From contig JANAVB010015600.1 in assembly GCA_029216955.1 (NCBI GenBank), positions 29,856,874 to 29,920,873 of the forward strand: a stretch of 64,000 nucleotides of DNA, in the 5' to 3' direction. Both the position numbers and the translations under genes were made by a program. The notes under the pieces are model-generated. The model saw nothing but the letters and a program-made list of their open reading frames with translations, was not told the DNA's origin and did not search any database. Below, in pieces: positions 1-11,638 of the stretch (the first letter of the stretch is position 1; every line of letters starts with the position of its first letter). Source of the DNA: Iris pallida (lineage: Eukaryota > Streptophyta > Magnoliopsida > Asparagales > Iridaceae).

Positions 1-39
1 CTCCGAATAATCCTCTAAATATTTCCCGTAAACAATCCC

Positions 40-220
40 GTTGACCTGGGATCAGGTTGTGAATTCCGAGCCTCCCTTGGACTAAAACCATCTATTTGAT
101 GTTACTGTCAAAATAGATGCATTGATTTCCGAAATTTCCGAGCCTCCATTGGGGTAGTACCCTCTATTTGAAAATAGATGTACCGATTTACGAGATTTTC
201 GAAATACTGATCAGCTTTTG
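40..220. repeat. Diverged direct repeats with internal hairpins
   Basis: Two diverged copies of a unit of about 75 bp: each has CCGAGCCTCC, then a CTATTTGA segment, then AAAATAGATG. In the first copy, positions 89-97 and 111-119 are perfect inverted repeats (CATCTATTT / AAATAGATG) around a 13-base loop; the second copy has a tighter version. No coding frame goes with it. Origin unknown. Confidence 0.6.
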
Positions 221-410
221 TTATTATGTTACAGGATATCTACGGATATTCAGTTGTTCTCCCCGTCCAATGCTTCCTTGATAAGAAACTTTCTAAAATT
301 TCCGAAAGTCAGAAATTTATCTATCTTCTAAATTTTTCAAAATTTTTGGCAGAGTCTCCTTTGTATTTAGGAACCCCGAAAATTAACAAAGATATATATA
401 TGAAAAATCC

Positions 411-530
411 GGGTTCGCCGACCCCTTCGGTGGAGCAAAACTCAACACCGGACCACGCAGTAAATAAAATGGGCTCGCCGACCCCTTCGGTGGAGCAAAC
501 CTCAACACCGGACCACGCAGTAAATAAAAT
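411..530. repeat. 60-bp tandem duplication, two copies
   Basis: Positions 411-470 and 471-530 are direct repeats of exactly 60 bp with two mismatches. Each starts GGGTTCGCCG or GGGCTCGCCG and ends TAAATAAAAT. Because 60 is divisible by three, any frame across it repeats too, which explains the repetitive short frames seen on both strands. I do not think it codes for protein. Confidence 0.85.
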
Positions 531-699
531 AAACAAAAAGGAAACTTGAGACTCTTACCTGAGCAAGCAAGTTTTACCTTTCCTTTAGCAATTTAATCGG
601 GTTGCGGCTTGCGAATTGTTTTCCAGTTATCAGAATAGAGCAATACTTAATGTTTATCAAAATTATACTAGTTAATATGCAAAGGCTTAAAATGACAAT

Positions 700-1065
<366 letters not shown>

Positions 1066-1067
<2 letters not shown>

Positions 1068-1719
1068 TGTACATAGTATGCAAAACAAAATCATTTCATA
1101 TCCATATATCAATCCTTGAAGGTGCACGAAGCAGGAAAATGTAGAAACGAAATTTATTTCTAATTATGAACACACAAAATTGAGCACTTATTTGTAAGTA
1201 GGGAAATACAAGGTCCTTTTACTTTTTACCTTCCCGGTGTGTGGTCCAGTTGTTCAGTTCCTATGTGTATGTCAAACTTACCTTTAGAGAGTCCCATATG
1301 TCCACATGTGTTCAATTTGTTCATAGAAAATTCAAGTCCAGATAATTCATGTCCACAATCGGTTCATTCCTTCAAGTATTATTTGTGTCCAAATGCATAT
1401 AAACTTATCCATGTTACGTCGCATATAATTATTCCAGTGTCTAAGTATAACAATTTTAATTCCTTTATCTATGTTTATCAAAATTGAAATTTTTACTAGA
1501 AAACAGAAATTTCAAAATTTTTAAAGGTCTCAAATTAGTTAAACAATATCAAAATTTCAGAATTTGAAGCTAAACAATAAGTAGAGGAATTATTTTAACT
1601 TATAATCCATATTATGTTCTTATGAATAAAGAAATTGACATCTAATTTGTAATTTCAGATTTATAAATAAACCTATACATGTTCAAAATTGATCTAAAGA
1701 ATCAAATGGAGTATTCCCA
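1066..1719. other. AT-rich DNA, no feature recognised
   Basis: No frame of convincing length or composition, no tandem repeat and no LTR boundary seen. It may be the far part of the LTR-like sequence that follows, read leftward, but I cannot find an end for it. Confidence 0.4.
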
Positions 1720-2045
1720 AAGAAAGAGGAAGAGGGAAAGAGGACTTGCCTTGGGTTTGAGATGACCTAGACTTTCCTTCACAATTCCTAAATTGAACCC
1801 AACCAAAGTTCACAATTGGATGTTATTAGTAAAAACCTAACCTAGAATTTGGAAATTTGAAGGAATTGAGAGAAGGGAATGGAATTTTTACCTTGGGTTT
1901 GGAAGTAGAATGGAAGGAGGAAGAGGAAGGAAATGAAGAAGATGGAGTGGTGGAGGTGGCCGGGGAGGGGCGGCCGGCGGCGGCGGCGGGCGGGCGGCTG
2001 GCGGCGGCGGGCGGCTGGCGGCATCGGCGGGCGGGGCTCCGGCCG

Positions 2046-2079
<34 letters not shown>

Positions 2080-2157
2080 TAGGGGGTGGTGGGGTAGTTT
2101 GTGTGTGTGTTTGTTTTGTTTGGTTTTTTTTTCTTTTCTAGTGTGTGTGTGTGGTTG

Positions 2158-2165
2158 TTTATAAA
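2158..2165 (-). promoter_or_regulatory. Putative TATA box of the LTR-like fragment
   Basis: TTTATAAA, lying between upstream telo-box-like CCCTAA motifs (2229-2278) and a downstream leader, as in the promoters of elements B, C and the antisense gene of G. Inferred from position and motif only. Confidence 0.4.
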
Positions 2166-2354
2166 GAGGGGAAGAGTGGTGAGGTGTCCCCTCCTCCCAA
2201 TTAATACATGGCCACATAACCCCCTCCTAGGGTTAGGGTTTTGGGATACTTGGTCATTTAGGATTAGGGTTTTAGGGACACTTGCCCCTTTTTAGGTCCT
2301 CTATATGGCATGAGTCATGCCATGGATGGAGAAAAATATTCTTTTTTTTAAAAC

Positions 2355-2389
2355 AATTAATAATAATAATAATAATAATAAATAATAAG
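2355..2389. repeat. TAA trinucleotide microsatellite
   Basis: About eleven TAA units with a small interruption, just inside the proposed start of the LTR-like fragment. Confidence 0.85.
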
Positions 2390-2471
2390 AGTATGACACG
2401 TCGTACTGCAGAACTACCTCTGCGTCGTGGCATACCTGCAAATAACATATGATAATAAAACACGAGCATAA

Positions 2472-4951
2472 TGTCACTCTCCGCTCCCGTAGGAGCGATC
2501 GGCCTCGCTAAGGCGTGATGCCGCACGAGCCTAGATTACGCTCGTGCAAGGTGGGTTCCATAACGACCGATTTCAGCGGTTACGACGAGGTCGTCGCACA
2601 GAAGTCCCAAGCAGAGACATTGAATAATAGCAGCAGAATTTGAAGCAAAACACAAGTCATTGCAAAATACTTCTTTTATTGATATTGAAACAATATTTAC
2701 AATGGGGAGCAAGGCCATGATTACAAGTCTCTGAAGCTCACTCATCTCATATTACAACTCAGCTCTCTCTCATCTCTCAATACATGTCTTGAACCAGCGG
2801 TTGCTACGGAAGGCGACGTCCATACATTATGTCCCGTATAAGTCTTGACTCCATGCGGTCGCACGCTTCGAATCGCAAAGGAACTTCGTGCCTCGATGCA
2901 TCCAAGCGAGCTCCGCGCCACGAGCTTCTACCTGTGCCTGAACATGAAAACTATGTGGGTGTCAGTACTCAACTGTAATGGTGGAATGAGCTCCTCGCCT
3001 ACTCATACAAAACTAACACGTTTGATTTACTTCGTGCAAGATAACCCTTTCTGATTATCTTTCTACTCTTGCCTTAGGATCAGTTTTTAGGACCGACGCC
3101 TTGGCCTATTCTGTGTCTCTAGGCCATCCCGTGCTTTGCACCAACAACGTTAACTCAACAACGTTAACCTATCAAGTCGTGTTTGCCTTACGATCCAAAA
3201 TCAGAGACACAACTACACGATAGACTCCATTTCCGTGTGACCGTGCTACAAACCCTTAATGAGGCTGTGCTTCGCATCTCAGTGAGACTTACCATATCGC
3301 CGCCTCGTGGCCCTTGCCGCCAAGCGGCCCTTGCTACTTTGATCACCAACTGACCCAATCAAGACTTGTGGGTTAAGTGTCACTCGATCAACTTTGTCAT
3401 GCGGCCTTTCCTGACTTAGACTCAAGACAACTCACATCCAAACTATGCAACTTATATGCCGACAACATAAGACTCGACGCCACATCTTATGCCGAAGCAC
3501 GTTGCCTACGTTGCAACCAAATCTTAGGCCCAATATTTTGTGTTTCAACTATACTCACACATTCAACTCGACTCCTTGATATACTGCACTCAATCCAAAG
3601 GCATATACGCGGATCGCCGTCCATGTCGACTCATCTATATGAACTAGTCACTAGCGCCCAGCGCTATAATGGACTCCTTTTGAGCTTTTGATTAGACGGA
3701 CGCTCATTGCCAACACGAATAGCTAGCTCCGCTGCAAGTCTCTGCTAACCTGTGCGGGCATCCAGCACAGCTACGAATGTCTCTATCGCAACGGTTTCCA
3801 TGGGCCGCCTGGGTCACCGTTCGAGAAACAGTTTATTTTACCTTGTATAAGTTGTCCAATGACCATGTAAGACTCGACTCGAACTGACGTCTCACACAGT
3901 CAATCTACTTCTAGTGTTACCATCTCTTTCAGAGCTAAGTTCAACACTTCTCACATCTGAGACCTTGTCTCGACGACCCAGTCGCGAGCATTCTTCTTTC
4001 TTGCCTCGACGACCCAGTCGCGAGCATTCTTCTTTCTTGTCTCAATGACCCAATCGTGAGCATTCTTCTTTCTTGCCATATCATTTCACTCAACTCAAGA
4101 ACAACTATTGAAATACTTTCCAAACTCAATAAATCAACTGTGGCCCGTGCCTTAAAATACTAAGTCTGTGCCATCGTGTCTTGAACCAACTTGAAACTCT
4201 ATGTGACACCACTGTCCAAGTCATACTCTATATGACGGGCCTTACAACCGTGAGACTATGTGGTTATACCCAGCCTTAGAACTCATAGGGCCGTGTCTGC
4301 TACTACTCCTGTTAGCTTAATGTAAGTCACCTAACTTACTTTGCAACAACTTGACGAGCAAAGGCTGCGTCAAGCCTTGCGTCGTAGAAACGTGTCGTGT
4401 ACGCGTTTGACTTGAACAACCAAGCTATTTTGGGTGCCCAGACTTATGCCACAAGCTGTGCAATACAACTTAACCCGTCGGGCAAGCAGAGGCTATGCCA
4501 CGCCTTGGGCGATGAGACCGTACATGCTTTATGAAGCATTTATATGGGCGACGCCTATGACTTAGGCTATGTTCATAACCTCGCCTACTCAACCAACTTT
4601 CCTTCTCCCAAGCCACGGGACGAAGGATCGAGTGTCATTTTCAAAGCACGCCGTGCACCAACTCTAAGACGATCGTTGAACCTTTCCATATTCTAACTCA
4701 ATTCGACCCGTCGGGATTATTCCCTTATCTATGTTGATTCGTCTTTTTTATTATCAAGCCTACTTGTGCAAGTTAAAAACATGCGATTTATTATGTGAAG
4801 GCTAAGATGAGGTAAGTTCACCGAAACTACCCCACCTGAGCGAGCGGTCGCCTCGACCGAGCGATGTCTTCGAGCAGCCGTTGCAAGGCTAAGTCCGAAA
4901 GCTGTCAGCGTTCCGATTCCTCTGATTGACTGAGCGGGATGGGGCACTACA
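2472..4951 (-). repeat. Element F 3' LTR
   Basis: A 2480-bp terminal repeat matching 17964-19948 plus 33275-33784. On the plus strand it starts TGTCACTCTCCGCTCCC and ends GGGGCACTACA. The minus-strand sequence just upstream (near 4976-4990) is the degenerate TTTCGAGGAC motif that typically precedes the polypurine tract of Tekay-like elements. It contains a 36-bp tandem repeat. Confidence 0.85.
3969..4076. repeat. 36-bp tandem repeat, three copies, inside the F LTR
   Basis: Three units beginning at 3969, 4005 and 4041, each CTCGACGACCCAGTCG-like followed by GAGCATTCTTCTTTCTTG. The same three-unit array is in the other F LTR at 19476-19583, so it predates insertion. On the minus strand it reads as a 12-residue repeat (QERRMLATGSSR), but no longer frame supports translation. 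Confidence 0.85.
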
Positions 4952-7491
4952 TCATACACCACTCAGAAAAAGTTTTGTCCTCGAAACTAACTGAGTATAC
5001 TTATCGTCGTATCACTTTAATCAACATTTATGTACTCTCGCACACACTACTCCTATGCATTTCCCAAATCTGAGCCACGCTCGTGCTACCCACAATCTTT
5101 TCTTCAAAACGTATAATCTCAAAATCCTTGACACTTTCTCGTTCCTCAAATCTCACTTGAATTCAACGTATCACTTAGTTGGATCGTAGACATATTTTAG
5201 GCGTCCCCAAAATATATGTATTTCAGCCAAGCCTCGTGATAGCGAATTCTGCCATCACCACTCGAGTCAGATCGTGCACATGTTTGGGCGTCTCTGATAT
5301 ACGTGCAGGTCAACCGAGCCTCAAGAGTGGTTCCTCCACAAATCCTACCACTTTGCACTCGGACGTCTGCCTAACCGCTAGGATATGTCTTTCCGTCAGT
5401 ATTGGAATCATAGTTCCCAAACAACGATATCAACACTGACCCCAACCTAAGGTCAAACCAAGTTGATAGTACGGAGTTTTTCTACCCAAGCTCGCATCAC
5501 TCTGATTTCTAAACTTCGAGCATAGATTGCCTACACACATCCCAATATTTATCGCACGGGGTCCGAGTCATTCAGCAAAGCCATCCTACGGTAACTCACA
5601 TTTCAACCAATTCTTTGACATATCAATATCACTCGTTCATCAAGCCATTTCACATAGTCTATCTCTTCGAATACGTTCGACATAGTCCGCCTATCAATCC
5701 TTCTAAGTCAAGCACGCTACGACACAATTCATCGCTAAACCATAATTCACATTCCATACTCCCTAAGTAATTTATCCCAATTCACGAAATCGATCACAAG
5801 GTCATCTGACTTAACAATACGTTGTGCTCCAATTTCACGCGAGTCAGATTATCCACGGTGGGCATGAATCACCATGCACGCTCCCACGGGATAATTATCC
5901 TCATCGGGACGTAACTCTTGTTTTGCATCTAGATTAATTCATTCTCGATACGCGGATTGGACCTACTCAATCCTCAAGTTTATTTCATTCATCAATCGTA
6001 AATCCTAACATCCTCAAATTTCCTTCGTATCAAACCGACAAGTCGAGATAATCAAAGTTGCCGTATCCTGATTTTTCGAGTTCGATCATTCCCGCAACAT
6101 GAATCACCATGTTAGCGCTCACGCGAAACAATCGCCCCAAATCTGACGCAACGCATGTGCGAGGCTGGAGTTGCGCTTGCGCAAGACAACAATGTCGATG
6201 TTGTGGCTATCAATGTAACCATCAAGACACGATCATTTTCATCCAACATTCATCTCAATCAAAATCCTAAGTATGGCATCCAACTGAACAATAACACTTG
6301 CATGATCGTGATTCGCTGAGTCAGAGTACCCCCGAGTTATCGTATATCGATCTTTGATACACCTCAATACCATCGACGATATGCGTAACCTGACGATCTT
6401 CCTTTGCAACCAATTTCGAGTCGTACGAATGATGCTATCGTCCGTCTGGATAATCTCCTCGACATTCAAATTCAAATTCGATCGTTACCCTTCGAATCGT
6501 TCACAACATCAATTTCCTCAAACCCAAATTCACGTATCGTTCATCCGTCTTATCTTAAGTCATCGACCAACGTATTTTCTCAATTCGTATCATTCCTTGC
6601 TAACTCAAATCATCGAGCAACATTCAATCTAATCCTTAGAGTCATTGCGTAACTTCAAAACTCAAACTTTTCATGCACACTATCTTCCGACCGTGCTAAC
6701 TTTCGTATACGATTCTCAACGATTTCCTCGAATAAGTCATCTTTTTGTATACCTTAACTTTTTTTCGATTCAGTTTCATCTACTCGATCATTTTCGCATT
6801 TTATACTAGCGCAATCCTCAATCCCATGCACGTTCCGTTCACGTAAATTCTATGTTGTTCGAATCAATTCGTCAAATCTTCAAGACTACAACTTGTTCAA
6901 CGACACTCAATCTAAGGCTTTGCATACGCACGACGCTTGCTGATAGACTTATCGACACCCCGAATCCTCAATCGATCGACATTCCTGAGGCTATCGCATA
7001 CACCACTCAGGGATGAAGTTATTCAACAAATCCTGAACTTATCATTCGATTCACAATTCTATCTCCTCGAATTTCCGTTCGAACGATTCCTTAAATTTTA
7101 AGTACGCTCACCTATATCGCATCGACGATAACATCGTCGTTCGATAGCACCCCTATCGATAATTATCCCATTTTACTCAATCGAGTTCAACTCAATCTAG
7201 CTTGAAATATTACGAATCCCGTACTCGACTTTGCTAAGGTCGACACAATCCTTGGTGTATATGTCCAGCCCGATTTAGCCAACCGTGCTTACGTAAACCA
7301 TATTTTTGTTTTGTCAAAAACCGTTCTCCTATGTTTTGCAAAATAGATAGACTTATTGTATGGACATCCCGTGGAACATTTGAGAGAGAGCGCACCAACG
7401 ATATAAATATTGTAGAAGCAATCATTCAGAGTTTGCGGAAACAACGGAGTTAAAGAATTCAATCGATAGTCCAAGGACGTAAAGCCGTGCT
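4952..7491 (-). other. Element F internal region without coding capacity
   Basis: Between the F 3' LTR and the H insertion. I find no gag, protease, RT or integrase motif in any frame; the short frames present have no recognisable domain. A diverged direct repeat lies at about 5175-5350: two units with ATCGT..ACAT.TTT.GGCGTC, then GAGCCTC or AAGCCTC. Together with 17952-17963 beyond H this is all that remains of the interior of F. Confidence 0.6.
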
Positions 7492-7830
7492 TGTAACTCC
7501 ACTTTTTCCATTTTAGTGGAATTAAAATTTTTAATAATAATATTTCATTTTCTTTTTCCTATAAATATATGCTTTATGAATATTTTGGAGGGAAAGAATT
7601 TGGAGCGGGAATATTTTCTAATTTTCAAAAGTTGGTTACAACTAATTTGAGTGGTCCCTACTCATTTGAAATGTTATAACTAAAATTCCTGAAATACTGC
7701 AATTTATTAAAAGGCAGAGGGGTTTCTTGCATTAATTGAGTGGAGGATTAATACGTAATTTATGAAAACGGGGTGGGGATTAGTACAAAAGCATCAATGG
7801 TGGAGGGGCCGAGATGAAAATTTTCACTTC

Positions 7831-7838
7831 TCTATATA
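7831..7838 (+). promoter_or_regulatory. TATA-like box of the H LTR promoter
   Basis: TCTATATA, followed about 35 bp later by a leader (GAGGAGAGAGAAATTCATTC) and then the plant-typical CTAGGGTTT before the first ATG. Same position in the 3' LTR (about 14916). Start of transcription is inferred, not shown. Confidence 0.55.
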
Positions 7839-7940
7839 CTTCAACTGAGGAGAGAGAAATTCATTCTCCTCAGTTATTTTTCGGCAGAGCTCGGCCGAGC
7901 TTTCTCTGCTCCTCCCCAATTTCTAGGGTTTCGCCCATCC

Positions 7941-8376
7941 ATGGCGGTCATCACCTCCGCAGTCACCAGCGTCGATGGGGCTGGCGATGGCGTCGGGCTC
8001 CCACACCAGCGCCTGAGGATCTCTCCGGCGGCGGTCTTCTCTGACAGCGGCGACGAAACCGATCTCTCCGGCGACGGTGGCGACCAGGCGCGCACCCTCC
8101 GGCGACCGATACATCGGCGACGACGGTGGACGCAGGCTTTCCGGTGATATCGATGGCGAGAGTGAAGCTTCCACGCCTAGGCAAATGTTCTCGGCGGTTG
8201 TTCCAACTGTAGGCGGCGGAGTAGCCGATCGGTTCTCCGACGTCAGCGGCGCACTCTCCGGCATCGAGCACTCGACGTGCTTCTTCGTTTCCTCGGCGGC
8301 GTTGCATTTCTTCGACGACGACTGCATCGATCAGCCGATCCTCTTCTTCGACGGATCTTGGGGCAAGGTTCGATAG
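7941..8376 (+). other. GC-rich gene-like leader with overlapping short frames
   Basis: A GC-rich block in an otherwise AT-rich LTR. The first ATG (7941, context CCATCCATGG) opens a 68-codon frame ending at 8147; a second ATG in another frame (8077) opens 99 codons ending at 8376. Both are intact in the other LTR (15026-15232 and 15162-15461). I recognise neither product. Because the two LTRs are only about 1 percent different, conservation between them is weak evidence of function. The block could be a captured gene start or simply the leader of this LTR family; elements B and the 1720-2398 fragment have GC-rich leaders in the same place. Confidence 0.35.
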
Positions 8377-10009
8377 CTACACGAGCGCTCCACCGCGACA
8401 GCTGCGAAGACGGTGCGGTGCTCTCGACAACGAGCAACTGGCCATTTTTTCGGTGATCATCGATGACTCTACGGCTCGACACGAGGACATTTGAAGAACG
8501 GTGAGTTAATTGATCTGAGATTCTCCATTTTGATTGATTTCTCAATTTCTTAAGGATTAGCGACAATTCTTCTAAAATGATTCTTCTCCTTGTGCACGAT
8601 CTGTTCGTCGACTATTACAGGAAATTTTGGTACAGTTGAGTCAGAGGAGCGTGTCCGACTTATTAGTACGATTCTCTTCCAGGTATTACTCTATTTTCTT
8701 CTTGTTTCTAGCATTATTGCGTGGGGGAGATCGATTTTCTTAACAAGTGGAATTGGTGGGGTTTGGTCGGGTTGTAGGTGGTGGTCGTTCTGTGTTCGAG
8801 ACTGAGATCGTGTCCAACTTTTAGTTCATGATCGATTCTGGCTGGTGTGGACGTAGTATTTATTGGCAACAGATCGGATTTGTTAGGATGAAGGAGATCA
8901 GGAATTAGCAACTTAGCAGTAGCCATTGTGCATAACCACTTGTGTGGTATGTGTCCTGTGGCTCTCGATCGTGTCCCTGGAAGGTGGTGCGGGGCTACCA
9001 GTGGCAAACTCTTTGAGAGTGTGATACGGGTGCGTGTCCAGTTCGTGATTGAACATTGGTCGAGTGTCCATCATGGCCTCTACTGGTGTCCAGCATAGAG
9101 AAGTCGGGTGCACGATTTTAAGCTGGTTTAGCTTGATTCATGTGAAGGATTGACATAAGTAGCAGTTGGCGGGCTTGGGAAAATTTGTTTTGGTTAAACT
9201 GATTTTATATTTTTATGTATAAATTTCTGTATAACTTCCTTGTGGATTTTGATTGTATTATGTTCTAAATTTTTTCTAAATTCTGAGTTTAGCAGTTTCC
9301 TATAATCTTGAGTAATGCAGCCATGAGTTTCGAATGGGTGTTGGAGTGAATTGGTATATTTGGTGTGATGGGTTTAAATGGCAGGTTCATATGTTTTTAC
9401 TATTTCTAGTATTGGCAGTAATGTAAATAACCTGATTAAGTTAGTTTGGCTCAAATGGGCCACAGTATAAGTTTAACATAAGTCAGGCAGTCTAAACAGT
9501 GTGTTTAGCAGTAGAGTTGTGTTGTCAATGCTAGGTTACTATATAAGTTTATTATAACAGTCATGATTACTATGTTAACTAGCTCTAAAATATGTTTCTT
9601 CTAGTAAGAATATGATGTTTAAATAATGGAGGGGCTTCTGTCATATGAATATATATATTTTCCATTGATGGATTTAGTTTCATATTTTGCTTAAGTTTGG
9701 TTTTGATAAATTTGGGTCAGGACAATGGTAGAGAGCTAGTGTTGTGTGTGGGTGGTTCTGTTGCAGGTTAGGGACCTAGCTAATTTTATTCTAATAATGG
9801 TTTTAAGAATAGTTGTAAGGAAGAATAATTACTGAATAGTTAATATCTGGGTTTAACCAATATTATAATTGTAGAACTACAAATACCAATTTTGAGCTTG
9901 TTTAGTTATTAATCAACTTGTACCCAATAAATCAGGAGGACATCCAGTTCCATTGTTCATCCGTACTTTCCCGGAGCCAGGCAAGTACTTTTCTACGGTT
10001 TTGTGCATT

Positions 10010-10450
10010 TACATTCCTGTACCATTTCTTGTGACACGTCATGGCACGATATTCATGTACTCCTGTATTCATGTACCCTTGCTCTTGTACTTATTAGTGT
10101 CGGGTGGGGAAATACACTAGCCATGTGACCAATCCCGGTTACTATATATTCTTGTACCTAGCTTAGGCCTCGCACTGTGCACGCGGGTCCTAAGTCGTAC
10201 CATATTCATGTACTCCTGTGCATGCTCCTGTACTCACCCCAGCCGGTCATATGGACTAGATGTATTTCAATATTGTGCACTTGTCATGTCTGGTACTTCA
10301 GGATTATAGTTTCATTCCGGTACTTTACATGTTCCTGTACTTTACATTCATGTACTATAGTTCCTGTACTTATTTTCCTGTACTACTTTCCTGTACTTTC
10401 ATGTTCATTCCTGTATTTTATTTTCCTGTACTCCTGTACCCTGTTCATAT
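10010..10450 (+). repeat. Irregular array of CCTGTACT / CATGTACT octamers
   Basis: The octamers CCTGTACT, CATGTACT and CATGTACC recur at irregular short spacing, most densely at 10310-10450. The same array is in the 3' LTR (about 17095-17530). Element C has related AGTACATGA motifs on the plus strand near 55480-55550, which read TCATGTACT in its own orientation. Confidence 0.7.
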
Positions 10451-10861
10451 CATGTTCATGTTTCATTACCTAGAACTGTACTTTGCTCCGCTCCTGAATA
10501 AGATATGTTGCAGGTATGCTTGTGGGACATTGTTCTACTCTATGGGCCAGAGCCCAGGATTTAGCTGAGCAGGATGAGGCTTAGCTTGAGGCTTCAGGTT
10601 TAGATTACTTAGCTTTACTTTGAGGTATTGACTTTAGAGTTCATAGCACTTTTCATTCCTGTTGATTCTGGTACATTATGATATCTGGATTTATGGATTA
10701 TGGTGATCATTCTGGAATATGTTTTTAGATGCTGTGATTCTATACTTTCATGTTTATCTGGTTAGTTTTCCCTAGCTTGGTACAGCTTACTTCGTCGTGT
10801 CTAACGACGAAGGCTGGGCGTGTCCGACTCGTGTCCGATTATTTGGGAGCGGGTCGTGACA

Positions 10862-10890
10862 TGTTTTTAGTGGTGGCCCATGCAGGTCTA
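10862..10890 (+). promoter_or_regulatory. Leader block directly after the H 5' LTR (primer-site position)
   Basis: Directly after the LTR comes TGTTTTTAGT followed by GGTGGCCCATGCAGGTC. The same block follows the 5' LTRs of B (53170-53199, minus) and C (about 61422-61452, minus). It does not match the tRNA-iMet primer site used by D and F. I could not assign a tRNA. Confidence 0.5.
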
Positions 10891-11638
10891 TCCTAATGGT
10901 ACCTAGGTCTTAGCGTACTATTGGGGGACTTGATTATACTAGGGAAACTTGATCACAGCATAGGAAAAATCGGGAAATAAGGGTATATCAGGTATATTGA
11001 TATTCTATAAACACTTGTTGTATTTAGGTCTAGGTTATTTTAACAGTTTTATGTTTTACAGATAGTTCAAAAGCATGCGACACCAGAACTGTTGATCCAT
11101 CTACACTTGAAGGTTTCGAGCTTCCACTACCTTCTATCACCCTACTATCCCCATGGGTAGTACGTAGTTGACAGAGACGTTTGAAGAGTCCCTTGACAAC
11201 CAGAGGGAGCATACCGGATACCGAGCGCATATCTTGCACCGAGGAGCATATCAAGAACCCGGGGCCGCCACTGAAGATCATCTAAGTCTTGAGGATCCGA
11301 CTCCTTTGAAGATTGAAGTCATCAACCGGGAGATCCAACTCGTAACACATACAACAAGACGGAAAACTGAAGCTCGGGAGGAACATGAAGACTTATGATG
11401 AAGATAGCAACTACTGTGGATCCGTAAAGCGTTGCCACACCCAGACAGCGTTTCTTCAGTCACCTCATCAGAGACAGATTCAGGCCCACATTCACTAGAT
11501 GAAGGATTGCCAGCAAGTCGCAGATCACAATGATCGAGGAGCATCAGGATCTCAGCAGTCAGCAGCCAGCAACCATATATTTCTGTCAGAGTCCCTGCAC
11601 TTCAGTCACCTCAGCGGGAGATCCAGATTTAGATCCAG

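Larger units (their letters stand above)
1720..2398 (-). repeat. LTR-like promoter and leader fragment
   Basis: Read on the minus strand this has the order seen in the long LTRs of elements B and C. It begins TGTCATACTC (2398 leftward), passes an AT-rich stretch and telo-box-like CCCTAA repeats (2229-2278), then a TATA box (2158-2165). Next come a CA/TG-rich leader and a very GC-rich segment (about 1957-2050) with a run of CAG/CTG and TAG triplets. Splice-donor-like CCAAG/GTAAAA follows. I infer a fragment or solo LTR of a Tekay-like element. The left end and any target duplication were not found. The 94-109 aa frames over it are low-complexity (Gly/Ala, Pro/Leu) and not supported as genes. 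Confidence 0.45.
7492..10861 (+). repeat. Element H 5' LTR
   Basis: 3370 bp, TGTAACTCCACTTTTTCC...GGGTCGTGACA. In order: an AT-rich upstream part; a TATA-like box (7831-7838); a GC-rich gene-like leader with an early ATG (7941); a splice-donor-like ACG/GTGAGTTAA (about 8499); acceptor/donor-like pairs around 8620 (ACTATTACAG) and 8682 (TTCCAG/GTATT); and an array of CCTGTACT / CATGTACT octamers (about 10010-10450). The identical-length copy is 14577-17946. Confidence 0.95.

Noticed and set aside
1857..2217. 94-109 codon frames on both strands over the GC-rich block
   Set aside because: Low-complexity Gly/Ala/Val or Pro/Leu strings on opposite strands; explained by GC-rich and triplet-repeat composition.
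3377..3691. 104-codon frame in F LTR, also present at 18872-19198
   Set aside because: Same region of two LTR copies of an old element; frames differ in detail and no motif is visible. Treated as chance.
7923..8327. 107-134 codon minus-strand frames in LTR H
   Set aside because: They lie antisense to the promoter-leader block, have Arg/Pro/Ser-rich composition and no recognised domain. Presence in both LTRs only reflects recent duplication.
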